Shown here: positions 32,825 through 43,660 of the stretch, piece after piece | Numbering within the stretch: the stretch's first letter is position 1 | How the letters are laid out: the number at the start of each line of letters is the position of its first letter | Assembly: GCA_014529385.2 (NCBI GenBank) | Contig: CM043947.1 | Span: forward strand, 132,545,391 to 132,609,390 | Length of the DNA stretch: 64,000 bases | Origin: Adiantum capillus-veneris | Taxonomy: Eukaryota > Streptophyta > Polypodiopsida > Polypodiales > Pteridaceae | Direction of reading: 5' to 3' | Translations under genes and position numbers: made by a program | The notes under the pieces: model-generated | Told to the model about the DNA's origin: nothing | Seen by the model: the letters and a program-made list of their open reading frames with translations, nothing else | Databases searched by the model: none

Positions 32825-33430
32825 GAGAGAGAGCTCAATACACAATGTAGATTGAAAATATCTTGCTTGATTGATTAGAATTGGAGAGAAAGTTACAAGA
32901 TTTGGTTATTGGCCATTTATAGGCTCAATGTGGAGAAGTACAACCAAATATTCGATGCATATGCACCACAAGTGGAAATGGAAAGGGTCATGTGAGCTAC
33001 CAAAAGGTGTGGGATATGGTCATCAAGTGTGTAGTAAGTGTTTAGGGAATGTGTAGCATGTGTGAGGCTTTATAGGTTCTATAGGAATAATGTGACTGTG
33101 CACTGAAATGGTGCATGCTTGGCTTTTAGGGAGTGTTCTCACTGTGAGTGTAAGCTAAGGCTTACCCCAACTCCTTGCTTTGGAATCTAGAGGATTTTGA
33201 TGATGGTTCACATATGGGGTGGACATGGAATCTATGTTAGGTGAATATCCATCGCAGAAGCACACTTTTTGAATATGCATGAAAAGGTTGGTGCTTTGGT
33301 TATGGGGTGGTGTTAGCAATAGAATTTGGCAGTGTCTATAACCCCTTACAATCGTGAGATTAGGTATGTCATATATAGAAGAAACGGTTGCATTTCTCTG
33401 TAGGAGCTTTAATGTCTCGAGTTGTGCATA
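32825..33430 (-). repeat. Right arm of the inverted duplication
   Basis: Reverse complement of 23310-24135 with many substitutions and without the counterpart of 23565-23796. The LTR-like start TGTTGGGG appears on the minus strand as GTTGGGGTAAG ending at 33171. The two arms are close enough to be copies of one LTR-flank unit inserted in opposite directions. Confidence 0.65.
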
Positions 33431-33440
33431 CATAAGGCTA

Positions 33441-33678
33441 TGGTCACATGAGGCTTGTTTTTCAATTATAGATAGCTATGCCAACTATGCCGAGATAGAG
33501 TATTAAATCAATAACTAAGACTCTTGCATGGTCACGCATGAACTTCACAACTATGCCAAAATCGGCATAGTTACAAAGGGTAGGCATAGTTATTCATTTA
33601 ATGCTCTTTTTTGCATGCGACCAAGAATGAGGTTTAGTTATCACTTTAAATATTTGATAACTAAGCCTCACGTAACCA
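33441..33678. mobile_element. MITE candidate with terminal inverted repeats and TA flanks
   Basis: The left end TGGTCACATGAGGCTTG and the reverse complement of the right end, TGGTTACGTGAGGCTTAG, match well. Both ends are flanked by TA (33439-33440 and 33679-33680), the target type of Tc1/mariner-like elements. The 238-bp interior has no ORF and repeats the word AACTATGCC or its complement several times. A non-autonomous DNA transposon is the simplest reading. Confidence 0.55.
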
Positions 33679-33786
33679 TAGACTAATTTTTACCACCCTA
33701 GATTCATGAATTCTTGAAAATCTTGAAGTGTTTTGGATACTCCTCCTTAAATGCTTCGAAATGCTCAAAATACTCAAAACACTTAA

Positions 33787-33791
33787 ATGTT
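33787..33791. other. Left target site duplication ATGTT
   Basis: The five bases directly before the left LTR equal those directly after the right LTR at 40759-40763. This shows that the whole unit was inserted in one event and has not recombined since. Confidence 0.85.
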
Positions 33792-34741
33792 TGTTGCGGG
33801 AGCGACTCACACACCCATGAAGTGCATGCAAACACTACCTAGATCAACATAATGTCAATCGAGGACACAGATGACACGATAGGCACACGGAGGAAATCTC
33901 TTTAGCTTGTCAAGTTGAGACCATCCTACACATACAACACTCTGGAAGGCCAACTATACCACAATGAGGAACCTCACTGCCCTCAACTACACCACCTAGC
34001 CACATACACACATGTAACTCACCTAATCATGCCAGATTCGTACGAAAATTAAGGAACACCATTCCCTCACTAGGATACACTTGTCCCTAAGCTTCTACAC
34101 TCAAAACCCACACTCTAAACCCATCTGCGAAAAACGAGCAGGATGACAGAGCTGAATTTTGAAAGTGCTCGAAACTGAAATTTATGAGTACCTATGTGTA
34201 GCTTACGTCGCCACGATTCTATAGACTACTAGCACGCAAAAAACAGACAACATTTGATACACTTACGGCCACAAATAGCTCGTAGATGCGTCGGCGTGTG
34301 CGCTTCGTCTCGCGTGGAATTCTTGGCGTTGTCGCGTAGCTCTCCTCGAGCCTACAGAAATGGTGCAGTCGGATCTCCCATGTGTTGAGCAAGCCGGGCG
34401 TAGCTAGAGGATAAAGCTCACGCTCACTCTCTTTCTCTCTCACACACAGTAGATGGCAATGCTAAGTTTTTGATTATGATTAAAGTATCTTTTTACAAAA
34501 TGACCTAGGTACCTTATATACTAAGGCTACCTTAGGTTTAACCAAAAATGGGGTTGAAAGGGTCAAATGGCTTTGTATTTACAATCTGGAAGTGCCATTG
34601 CACCCCGGCTTCTGAAACTAGAATAACTACTCATTAAAAATGACGTTTATAGCCATAATCCGCAGCATTTCATAACTCGCAAAAGATAAGACTTTGGTAC
34701 GAAACTTGAGTTATGTTGTGTTGTTGACCTAGCGGTCAACA
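33792..34741 (-). repeat. 3' LTR of the gag-only element (left copy)
   Basis: About 950 bp, from TGTTGCGGGAGCGACTC to GCGGTCAACA, near-identical in layout to 39802-40758. On the minus strand it is the 3' LTR because a polypurine tract lies on its internal side. Differences between the two copies include short indels and base changes, so the insertion has some age. Confidence 0.9.
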
Positions 34742-34752
34742 CTCCCCCCTTC
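34742..34752 (-). other. Polypurine tract of the gag-only element
   Basis: CTCCCCCCTTC on the plus strand, that is GAAGGGGGGAG on the minus strand, directly at the LTR border. The internal text next to it on the minus strand (GTCGGGGATGACATGAACGC) resembles the 3' end of many plant gypsy interiors. Confidence 0.85.
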
Positions 34753-35899
34753 CGCGTTCATGTCATCCCCGACATGACCTGATTGTCGATGGCAATGTGG
34801 TCTTTGCTGTCATTTTGGCTTCATCCGTTGCACTGCGTGTAACTTTATCGAACCACAACAAGAGCTATGATCCATTAGAGCGGACATCTATCATCATAAC
34901 CATTCATCTTTTGAGATCCTCTGATTACTTTTATCTCTGCTCTTCTTCATTGGGGACTTCTTTGTTCCTGTGCAATCATGTTGTTAGTGTTGTCTGCAGC
35001 TTTGTCATTGTAGGCCATTCTTCGACTTGCCATTGAGGAGAAGTATGCTGTGATCTGAAATTGGTGTTCCAATTCATTTGTCAATTGATTTGAGTAGCAT
35101 TTCCTTATTGTTGATTTAGAAGGAATATGTACAAGAGGATGGTGATAGGTGTCTTTAGATTAGGGTCTAAAACTTGGATGACCAAAGGGAAAAAACCCGG
35201 TGGGATAAAAAATGCCTTTGGTATACGCTCTTATTAGAGTTGAGCAGTTGAACGTGAAGTACATGTTCATGAAAGGTGAGTGCTTGGGTGAAACACGGAA
35301 AGAGTGCCTGATGCAAGTGCCAATTATGGGACACTCTATATGCATATGAGAAATTTGTCACCAAAAGCATGCAATGTGAAATAAGGAGATGATGGGTGTT
35401 TCGAGGAATAAATGTAGCACATGTGACATCAAAAGATGTCTCAATAGCTTCCACCTTTCCAAGAAGGGTTGTCGATGTAGAAGTTTCTCCACTCATATCT
35501 CATTGTGCTCAGTACGTGAGTGTCTTTTGGACCTTCTCCTTCACTTCACCAGACTTAAGTACTTAGACTTCGACTCTTTTGCTCACCTATACCAGCATGA
35601 GCGACACAACCTAAATATGCTCAACTCTTCCAGCTTGAGCAGTACCTAGAATAGCTAAGACGCTTAGACCACAGAGAATATTACTTAAATCTTTGGGACT
35701 AACACCTCACTCATTTTGTGGCTTAGCTACTCGACTCTGACTTTTATGACTTGTCGGTTGCCTGTTGACACTGCTTTGGGACAAGTTCTTCGGCTGTTGT
35801 AGTGGCTGTTGAGAAATACTTTGTGAAGTTTCATCGTGTTCCTGTACCTTCTTCTCTTTGTAGTGTTCAGGCCTCTCGTCAGTCTTTTCTTCATGTGGA
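34753..35899 (-). other. 3' internal region of the gag-only element, no pol
   Basis: This is the place where pol would be expected. I searched the frames by eye for RT (xxDD), integrase (HHCC, DDE) and protease loops and saw none. The frames 35167-35496 and 35389-35649 lack motifs. The loss of pol seems complete rather than a matter of stops. Confidence 0.55.
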
Positions 35900-37546
35900 T
35901 TATGGAGATTCTTTTAGCATTTCCTCTTGGCTATAAGCAAGCTTTGACCTAGATAAGCCGCTATTTGCAATGAATTGCAATGTCCTTTCGTCCATTTCAT
36001 ACCTTCTTTCTTTTGACTGAAACCCAGGAGGTGGAGGTTGTACCGGCCTCACCACTCCATGTGTTTCTCTCACATTTTGTTGCTCCGAAGGGCAGTACTC
36101 ACTTTGGTTGCTATACCACATTGTATCTGGTACTGGCGTTGGTTTATTTGATGCTTCCATCATTGGCATGTATCTCATGTATACCTGCATTCTAGCACCT
36201 GGCAATGGAGGTTGTTGTCCTAAGACAAGCTGTGGCCTTAAAACTCCTACTAGTCTTGGCACATTCCCCGTAATGTATCTAGGTGGAGTAGGTGCTTCTG
36301 GAACAGGTTGTACATACCTCTCCCTAGCATTTTCCATGCTATAATAGCACTCTTCCCCCGTATGGTTCGTCCATTTTCTCTCAATTTCACACCACTTCGA
36401 CTCTCCCGAATCAGACCTTACAAGAGGAATCAACCTCTTGACCAAGTCGTCGATAAGATTTTCTTGATCAATAGATGTCGTTGGCTTGGCAATTGAATCA
36501 CTTATCTGTGAAACACTGTGCTGAGAGGATGTGTCATCTCCTTGACTCTTTGAGTCCTTTTCTTTGTATGCCTCACAGTTATCCACTAGATAAAGAGCTT
36601 CTTTGATCAACTCGTTTAGCGTCATCCTCCTTATCATATGCAGATCCTTCTGAAGGCCCGCATGTCTCATTCCCTGGATAAAGATCAACATCAGTCGTGC
36701 TTGCATAGGTAATTCCTCTCTCGGACAGAGCTTAACATATCTCTTGAGCCATAATGATGCTTTGCGTACTTTATTCTCTTTCTATTTGAATCTATGGATT
36801 TGCGAGACCGTGTTGTGAGCAATGCCTTTTGGCGAGAATTCTTCAATAAACTCCTCAAACAGCTCATCTAGGGTCTCAAAATCCCATTTTTCCATCGAGT
36901 CGAACCATGTAGCTGCATCATCTTCTTAAGTCAATCCAAATCCCGCAAACTGTGTCGCAAAATCTGAAACTTCCTCTTCTCTAATCACTCTTCTAAAAGC
37001 CGTTACGTGATCTCTCGGATCTTTATCTCCGGAGTATTTTATGTTTACCCATTTTTGGACTTGGGATGGTCTAACTCGTCGATTGTCTACAAGTCTAACC
37101 AGAGACTCTCCCAATCCTTCTCTCGTTATCGCTCTTGAAGGGAATCCTGGTGGCTCTCTTCTTGGAATTTCTATAGGAATTCTCGTGTTTGGTGGAGGTA
37201 TTTGTGGTTATTCATTGACCAAATATCCACCTCTTTCTAGTACAGTATGTGGATTTGTGCTTTCTACAACTCTGTATTCTCGTCCATACTTGTCGACAAC
37301 TATAGATCTCCATTGACAGTCGACTCCGTATGTGTAGACATATAAGAGCTTGTAATCCGTTATCTCTTCTAGGTATGGATCTGAGCACCTATAAAGATTG
37401 ACCTCATTGTCATCAATGTATCTATATAGTCCTTCACTCTCATGACCAATCATCCAAACTCTCTCAACAAGATGGATCTTTATCAATTCCTCTATCGGCG
37501 GGATCTCCAAGCTTGTGTAAGCTGCATTTGAATCTACGATAGACAT
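35900..37546 (-). pseudogene. gag: gag of the gag-only element, one frame with three stops
   Basis: A single minus-strand frame of 548 codons plus stop, interrupted at 37208-37210, 36926-36928 and 36782-36784. The N-terminal part begins MSIVDSNAAYTSLEIPPIEE. The retrotransposon gag domain starts with VQKWVNIKYSGDKDPRDHVT, continues with TWFDSMEKWDFETLDELFEE and EFSPKGIAHNTVSQIHRFK, and ends with LIKEALYLVDNCEAYKEKD. A Pro-rich C-terminal part follows. No CCHC knuckle is seen. Since the frame itself is kept over 1.6 kb, the stops are probably late events. Confidence 0.8.
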
Positions 37547-39782
37547 GATTTCTGGGCTTAAGAGCTTTTGCTTGGTTCAAGTAGACTTAGTCCACTGTGT
37601 TCAAGTTCTTTCATTAAGGAAAAGTTGAAACTATGTTCAAAACCGCAACCGTTTCGTCACAATTCTCACAAATTGTCGCTTTTAGACACCCTAACTTGTG
37701 GATGTATTTTGAGGCCTCAAACGACGTTTTTTTCAAAGTTGACCTAAATGGTTTCCGATGGCATACATTTAGTTCAAGTTTTTCTCTAAGATCTGTAGAG
37801 CCGCTCTCAGGCTACATTTTGATATAAAAACTTTTCTGATCCGATACCGTTTGTGAAAGTTATGGCCAAAACAGTGAAATGCAGTTTAGAATGGTCAAAA
37901 TAAGTCCAAATTCAATTTTAAAAGAAGATTTGGGATCTCTGTGACACTGTGAACACTTCTGTATGGTCAAAAGTACAGCTGGACCCTAAAACTGGCCTAG
38001 AGACATCCTACGCGTAGGATGTCTATATGCTCAGAATTTAACAAAATTTGGTCCAGAGACTCCCCTTAAGTCCAGCAACACAATGGTATGCTCAGAATTT
38101 CATTTGGACCTAAAAATGGCCTTGAGACATCCTACGCGTAGGATGTATTTTTGCTTAGAATGACTTGAAATTTTCACCCCAGCTTCTCCTTGATGTGCTG
38201 ATCACAATGGTGTGCTCATAAGTTGGTTTAGAGTCCTAAATCAAGCTGGAGACATCCTACGCGTAGGATGTCTAACTGCTCATATTTTGTCCAAACTTGA
38301 TCCCAAGATTCTCCTAGTGCTCAGCAACCCAATGTTATACTCAAAATTGAATTTGGATGCCAATAGGTCAAGATTTAGGCTGCAAGAGCTTCTAGTGCAC
38401 TCCAAGAGTAGAATGTCTGACAATTCTTGTCTTTGCTTGGTAAATAGGCCAAACAAGGTCCAAATTCACTTTTTTAAAAAAAGTTCTGGAATCCTTGAGA
38501 CACTAGGAACCTCCCTATATGGCCAAAGTAGAATTTTGACCACTTTATGACCCGGGAGACATCCTACGCGTAGGATGTATTTTTGCTCTGTTTCAGCTCA
38601 AACTTGCACTGTAGCTTCCCCTTGATGTGCTAAACTCACAGCTATTTTTACTTTTTGATTATGACACCTATAGGTTGGTCAAATGATCTAGAATCTGCTC
38701 CAGAAGCCTGATGTCTGTTCTGATGAATTCCCAAGTCAAATCAACTCCAAACTGGACCAAATTTGCCTAGGAGGCTTGCCTAAGGCTATACAACACCCTG
38801 CTATGTCCACAGTTTGAATTTGGCCTCTAAATCATGCCTTAGACATCCTACGCGTAGGATGTCTAACTGCTCAGAATTGCCCCAAATTTGAACCATAGAT
38901 TCTCCTTAAGGTGCTGATCACTGTGGTATGCTCAGAGGTTGATTTGGAGTGCTAAATCATGGTGAAGACATCCTACGCGTAGGATGTCTAAGTGCTTAGA
39001 ATTGCCCCAAACTTGAGCCACAGCTTCCCCTTGATGTCAGCAACCCAATGCTATGCTTAGATTTTAATTTGTATATCAAAAGACCCCGAAACTAGCTATC
39101 CTTGCCTTTTTCGGTCAAAAATGCTAAAGTCTGTTCAATCTTCACTTTCACTGACCCAAATGAGATGAAATTTATCACATGCACTCAATACAACATTTAG
39201 AACATGCCTATGAAGTCATCATATGGTTTGGTCTCAAAATTAGGCCTTGGGCACAATTTGGGTAGGATGTTTGGAAATTCTCGTCTTTTGGCTTTGATCT
39301 GTCAAAATTTGGTCAAATTTTCACTTTCCATGTGAAAATAGGGTAAAACCTACCTTATGAATACACTGGTCAACTCAGAATTTCAAAATTTCCACCAGAT
39401 CACCCTGTAGACATCCTACGCGTAGGATGTCTACTGATTATTTTTTGAGAATGAAGTGTCCCTGATGCTTCCTTATGCTCTCAGCAAGTGCAAGTATGCT
39501 TCACAATTGCAAAAACATGCAAAAATCATTGAATTAAGCCTTTGCTGAAATTTTACGTTTTCTGACTCCGCCTTTTGGCTTTTGGTCAACAAAAATAGGG
39601 AAAAACACCCAAGTCAATATGATACTAGGGTAAAACCTACCCTCTGAACCCACTAGTGCAATCAAAATTTTCAAATTTGGTCTCTAGAACCACCTTGAGA
39701 CATCCTACGCGTAGGATGTCTATGTTTACAGAATTGCAGGTTTACTAACGAGTGTTAGTAGGAAACCTACTTAGGTCCTTGT
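37547..39782 (-). repeat. Leader of the gag-only element with a palindrome-bearing repeat array
   Basis: No ORF of note lies between the primer site and gag. From 38002 to 39720 the region is built of related units with phrases such as GCTCAGAATTTGTCCAAACTTG and CTTCCCCTTGATGTGCTGA. Eight 22-bp palindromes, GACATCCTACG joined to its reverse complement, start at 38002, 38126, 38251, 38558, 38842, 38967, 39410 and 39699. Three of the intervals are 124-125 bases; others are about 284-307 or 443. At 38126 and 38558 the last base differs. The palindromes are better kept than the DNA between them. Confidence 0.85.
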
Positions 39783-39800
39783 GTCCCCGGCAGCGGTGCC
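39783..39800 (-). other. Primer binding site of the gag-only element
   Basis: The minus strand reads TGGCACCGCTGCCGGGGA directly inside the right LTR. It is close to the primer site of element A and of the Athila/Tat type. This sets the element's direction and marks the right LTR as the 5' LTR. Confidence 0.8.
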
Positions 39801-39801
39801 A

Positions 39802-40758
39802 ATGTTGGAGGAGCGACTCACACACCCATGAAGTTGATGCAAACACTACCTAGATCAACATAATTTCAATCGAGGACACAGATGACACGATAGGCACACG
39901 GAGGAAATCTCTTTAGCTTGTTTGGTTGAGACCATCCTACAGATACAACACTCTGGAAGGCCAACTATACCACAATCAAGAAACTCACTGCTCTCAACTA
40001 CACCACCTAGCCACATACACACATACGGAAGGTAACTCACCTGATCATGCCAGATTCGTACGAATCTTAAGGAACACCATCCCCTCACTAGGATACACCT
40101 ATCCCTAAGCTTCTACACTCAAAACCCTCACTCTAAACCCATCTGCGGAAAACGCGTAGGATGACAGAGCTGAATTTTGAAAGTGCCAAAACTGAAATTT
40201 ATGAGTACCTATACGTAGCTTACGTCGCCACGATTCTATAGACTACTAGCACACAGAAAACAGACATCGTTTGATACACTTACGGCCACAAAAAGCTCGT
40301 AGATGCGTCGGCGTGTGCACTTCGTCTTGCGTGGAATGCTTGTCGTTGTCGCGTAGCTCTCCTCGAGCCTACAACAATGGTGCAGTCGGATCTCCCATGT
40401 GGTGAGTGAGCCGGGCGTAGCTAGAGGATAAAGCTCACGCTCACTCTCTTTCTCTCTCACACGCAGTAGACGGTAGAGCTAAGTTTTTTATTATTATTAA
40501 AGTCTCTTTTTACAAAATGACCTAGGTACCTCATAGACTAAGTCTACCTTAGGTTTAACCAAACATGGGGTTGAAAGGGTCAAATGGCTTTGTATTTACA
40601 ATCTGGAAGTGCCATTGCACCCCGGCTTCTGAAACTAGAATAACTACTCATTACAAATGACGTTTATAGCCATAATCCACAGCATTTCATAACTCGCAAA
40701 AGATAAGACTTTGGTACGAAACTTGATTTATGTTGTGTTGTTGACCCAGCGGTCAACA
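39802..40758 (-). repeat. 5' LTR of the gag-only element (right copy)
   Basis: About 957 bp, TGTTGGAGGAGCGACTC to GCGGTCAACA. It matches 33792-34741. At 40152-40163 it has ACGCGTAGGATG, which equals half of the leader palindrome; the left LTR reads ACGAGCAGGATG there. Transcription would start inside this LTR on the minus strand. Confidence 0.9.
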
Positions 40759-40763
40759 ATGTT

Positions 40764-41554
40764 TGAAAGATGCAATGGTGAGGATACCTTAAATGTGCTT
40801 CACATTGCTCAACTTTCTTCTTGTTGATGTCTTTTTATGGGGCCTTAGTGCCAAATAGTACCAATTAAGGGGAATCTATAAGGCCAAAGCATGTAAAGTG
40901 GTCTTGAATAAAGAGTGGAGTAGTGCAAGACCAAGTAGTGTGTCATGGTCATGGGTGGGAACGAGGCTTAAAGGGTAGCGACAACTGTCGACAGCTGCAG
41001 GGTGTTAATGAACTGTTCGCAACACGGGTGTGTACGAGTGGGTAAGGTTGCCATTGAAGACGTGAGGTAGTGGGTGTGCCCATTGACTGGAAACAGTGCG
41101 ATTGATGAGGCGAGACAGCTTGGCGGCCTTGTGTTGATCCAACAAGGGCTTGATGGCCAGCGAGGTGAGCCGACTCGATCGAGCGAGGTGAGCCATGATC
41201 GTGGGACGAGGTGTGTGTAGTGTTGATAAATCACCACGGCATGGTCACAAGGGTGCAAGAGTTTTAGGCTCGATCAAATTGAGACCTTTATCGATGCAGT
41301 ATCATGTGAGGGCAAGGAGGTGTGTTACGTGTAATGCCAGCAGATGCAGTTGATGGTGGGTAGGTAGGCAAAGCAATGCACTTTGAACAGATTCGTACGC
41401 AGCAAAGGGAGGGGGTAAAATTGACATCAGCTCCTTTGTCGCCATTATTCTAACGAAGCCTTCACTAGTCCAACTCCGTAAAAAATTGGCAGAGTTAGCC
41501 ATGGAAAGCTTTTTTTTTTGCAGCTACAAGACATAGGCATAGGTGCAACAGGCT
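40764..41554. other. No gene seen
   Basis: Flank of the gag-only element. The frames on both strands (40968-41502) show no known motif. No LTR or TIR was found. Confidence 0.4.
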
Positions 41555-43040
41555 TTTTTGCTTATGGTTACTATAGAGGCAATGGTTACAATTTTGATCA
41601 TGCTTATGGTTATGGTTTATTTTTTGTTTTGCTAGTGATAATGGTTATGGTTTTGACAACTCTTTGATAATTATAGTTATGTTTATGTTTATACTTATGA
41701 TAATGGAAATGGTATGGTTTTAGCATGCTTATGGTTATGATTTTTTATGGTTATGTCAGTATAAATAATTATGGCTTTGACACCCTTTTATGGTCATGCT
41801 TATGCTTATGTTCATGGTTATGATAGTGGCAATGCTTATGGTTTTGTTTATGATTATACCATTGGCATTGGTTAAGGTTATGGTGTTGTTTATGGTTAAG
41901 GCAATGACAATGGCATTGATTTTGTTTAAACTTAAGGTTATGGTTTTTCTTACTGTTATCATTATGGTTATGGTTTTGGGTTTATTTATGGCAATGATAA
42001 TGGTTATGGTCATCATGGTTTTGGTATTTAGTGTTTTATATTTATGGTCATTTTCTTAGCACTTCTTTATTGTTTTATGATGCAATATCAATCTATCTCA
42101 ACACAAAGTACGATTACTTTTGCATTTTTCTTTTGGGCAGAAAGGTTTGGCCTTTGTTACTACAACACATGCAACAACAAATGGCACTCCTCTCTTCTCA
42201 AAATAAATTTGCAAGTGCAGATGTCGATATGGACATCTATACATGTGTTTGTACAAGCATTTGTATAGGCATCTGTACAGGCATTTGTATAGGTGTCTAT
42301 ACGTACATATATATAGGTGTCGGTCCTGGGATGTCCACTAGAAAATATGTAAGATAGCACGTGTGAACAAAATAAGTACTTTATAATTAGGTACATTTAC
42401 AGAAATTGCACTTACATAAAGGGTTCTTTAATTGAGAAAGTACTTAGTTATAGTTATGGTTATGGTTCTGGTTCATGAATATGTTTTCATTGAGTATAGC
42501 CCATGTATACTCAGTTTTGGTTTTGGTTACAATTGTGATTTTGATACATATCAAACTATAGCTATAGTTATAATTAGGATCAATGTTATGTTTATGTTCA
42601 TGGTTATGCTTTTGATTGTGGTCATAGATATGGAATTACTGTTTGGTTATGGTTTTGGAATTTTACTATGGTTATGGTTATGGTTTTGGATTCTTGTTAT
42701 GGTTATGGTTATATTTTTTTAATCTTGTTATGCTTATGGTTTTGCAATTTTGTTATGGTTATGGTTATGGTTTGAGAATCTTGTTATGGTTATGGTTTGT
42801 AAATCTTATTATGGTTATAATCATGGTTATGGTTATGGTTTTGAGATCTTCTTATGGTTATGGTTATGGTTTGAGAATTTTGATATAGTTATGGTTACGG
42901 TTTGGGAATCTCATTATGGTTATGGTTTTTGAATCTTCTTATGGTTATGTTTATTGTTTGTAAATCTTGTTATGGTTATGGTTATTGTTATCGTACTAAA
43001 ACCTTGTTATGGTAATGGTTATGGCCATGTTTACAATGTC
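41555..43040 (+). repeat. Degenerate TATGGT-rich array
   Basis: About 1.5 kb dominated by GGTTATGGTTATGGTTTTGG and variants. Cytosine is rare on the plus strand. In 42640-42990 a larger unit of about 30-45 bases is visible: a few TATGGT copies, then GTTTGAGAATCTTG or a similar spacer. A different short tandem with GTATAGGCATCTGTACAG sits at 42240-42330. Frames across the array read Tyr-Gly or Met-Val repeats and are compositional. The motif is not the plant telomere repeat TTTAGGG. Confidence 0.85.
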
Positions 43041-43059
43041 AATCTATGCGCATTAAGAC

Positions 43060-43192
43060 GCATATATTGACAGCTAAAATATCGACGGATATACTAACGA
43101 TACGTTTTTGACGTCTATATCGATGTCTATAAATTTTAAACCCATTTATTTATGTCAGTATAAATGTCGTTTTTGTGTGACATGTTGTAGTG
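43060..43192. mobile_element. CACTA-like terminus (right end)
   Basis: The minus strand from 43192 reads CACTACAACATGTCACAC, then AAAAACGACATTTATACTGAC and repeats such as GACATCGATATAGACGTC. A CACTACAA start with subterminal repeats of this style is typical of En/Spm (CACTA) transposons. A possible left partner, TACTACAACACATG at 42158, shares a GATGTCGATATGGACATC subterminal word but starts with T and has no matching 3-bp target duplication. Only the right end is supported. Confidence 0.45.
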
Positions 43193-43219
43193 AAGAGATG
43201 CATGTGACCCTACATTATA

Positions 43220-43660
43220 AGCAACATATCCACAAGAGGGGCTATTCAGCTTGAAAGTCTAGAGAAGAAAATCATGTCAACTCTGATTGGTGTGTGTAGG
43301 TTAAAAAAACATCATTTGCCTTTAACCACTCAGATGTTTGAAAAGGTCCATGTAGCTAAGCAACGTGATTGGACAAAAAGCACAATAATAGAAGAACAAA
43401 CAAGAGAAGAAACATTACAATTCACATGTGAAAGATGCACGCCCAAGAATAGGGCTCATAGCCTAGTGATTCTAATGTTGAAAGAAACTTGAAGACCATG
43501 GTATTGATATGAGCTAAGGATCGTGCCATCAATTTCGAGCTATATTTACATTTGGAGCATACTTTGCAATGTCTTTTAGACCAGTGGGTTTATGTGGGAT
43601 TCAATGGATCACTTACCATCATTGTAGGGTATGTTGGACTCCACTAGAAGCTACATGGGA
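43220..43660 (+). pseudogene. Relic C: integrase C-terminus and retropepsin-like segment
   Basis: Starts right behind the CACTA-like end. It encodes ISTRGAIQLESLEKK and RLKKHHLPLTTQMFEKVHVA, which aligns with relic B (ISTSGDIKLESLDG, FKRYHLPLTIKMLGRVHATK). About 205 bases on, from 43498, MVLI-stop-AKDRAINFELYLHLEH aligns with the ALVDSSAKDNAINFKLFLQM stretch of relic B; the active-site Asp is lost. It is the third locus with this order. Confidence 0.6.

Larger units (their letters stand above)
33792..40758 (-). mobile_element. Complete gag-only LTR retrotransposon (TR-GAG-like), minus strand
   Basis: Both LTRs, a primer site, a polypurine tract and a 5-bp target duplication (ATGTT at 33787-33791 and 40759-40763) are present. 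The interior of about 5.1 kb encodes only a gag-like protein, with three stops. I find no protease, RT, RNase H or integrase motif. This matches the non-autonomous TR-GAG type described in plants, which depends on enzymes of a partner element. The leader contains an array with eight 22-bp palindromes. Confidence 0.85.

Noticed and set aside
35980-36496. Plus-strand ORFs opposite the gag of the gag-only element
   Set aside because: They are shadows of the gag frame, which has a real capsid-like domain.
38002-39720. CRISPR array
   Set aside because: The repeated 22-bp palindromes have irregular spacing (124 to 443 bases) with related spacers, lie in a plant LTR element, and have no cas genes nearby.
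41756-42932. Met-Val, Ile-Thr and Tyr-Gly-rich ORFs as real proteins
   Set aside because: They follow from the low-complexity TATGGT composition and are broken in all frames.
41555-43040. Interstitial telomere repeat
   Set aside because: The words are TATGGT and GGTTTTGG, not TTTAGGG, and the array is too degenerate.
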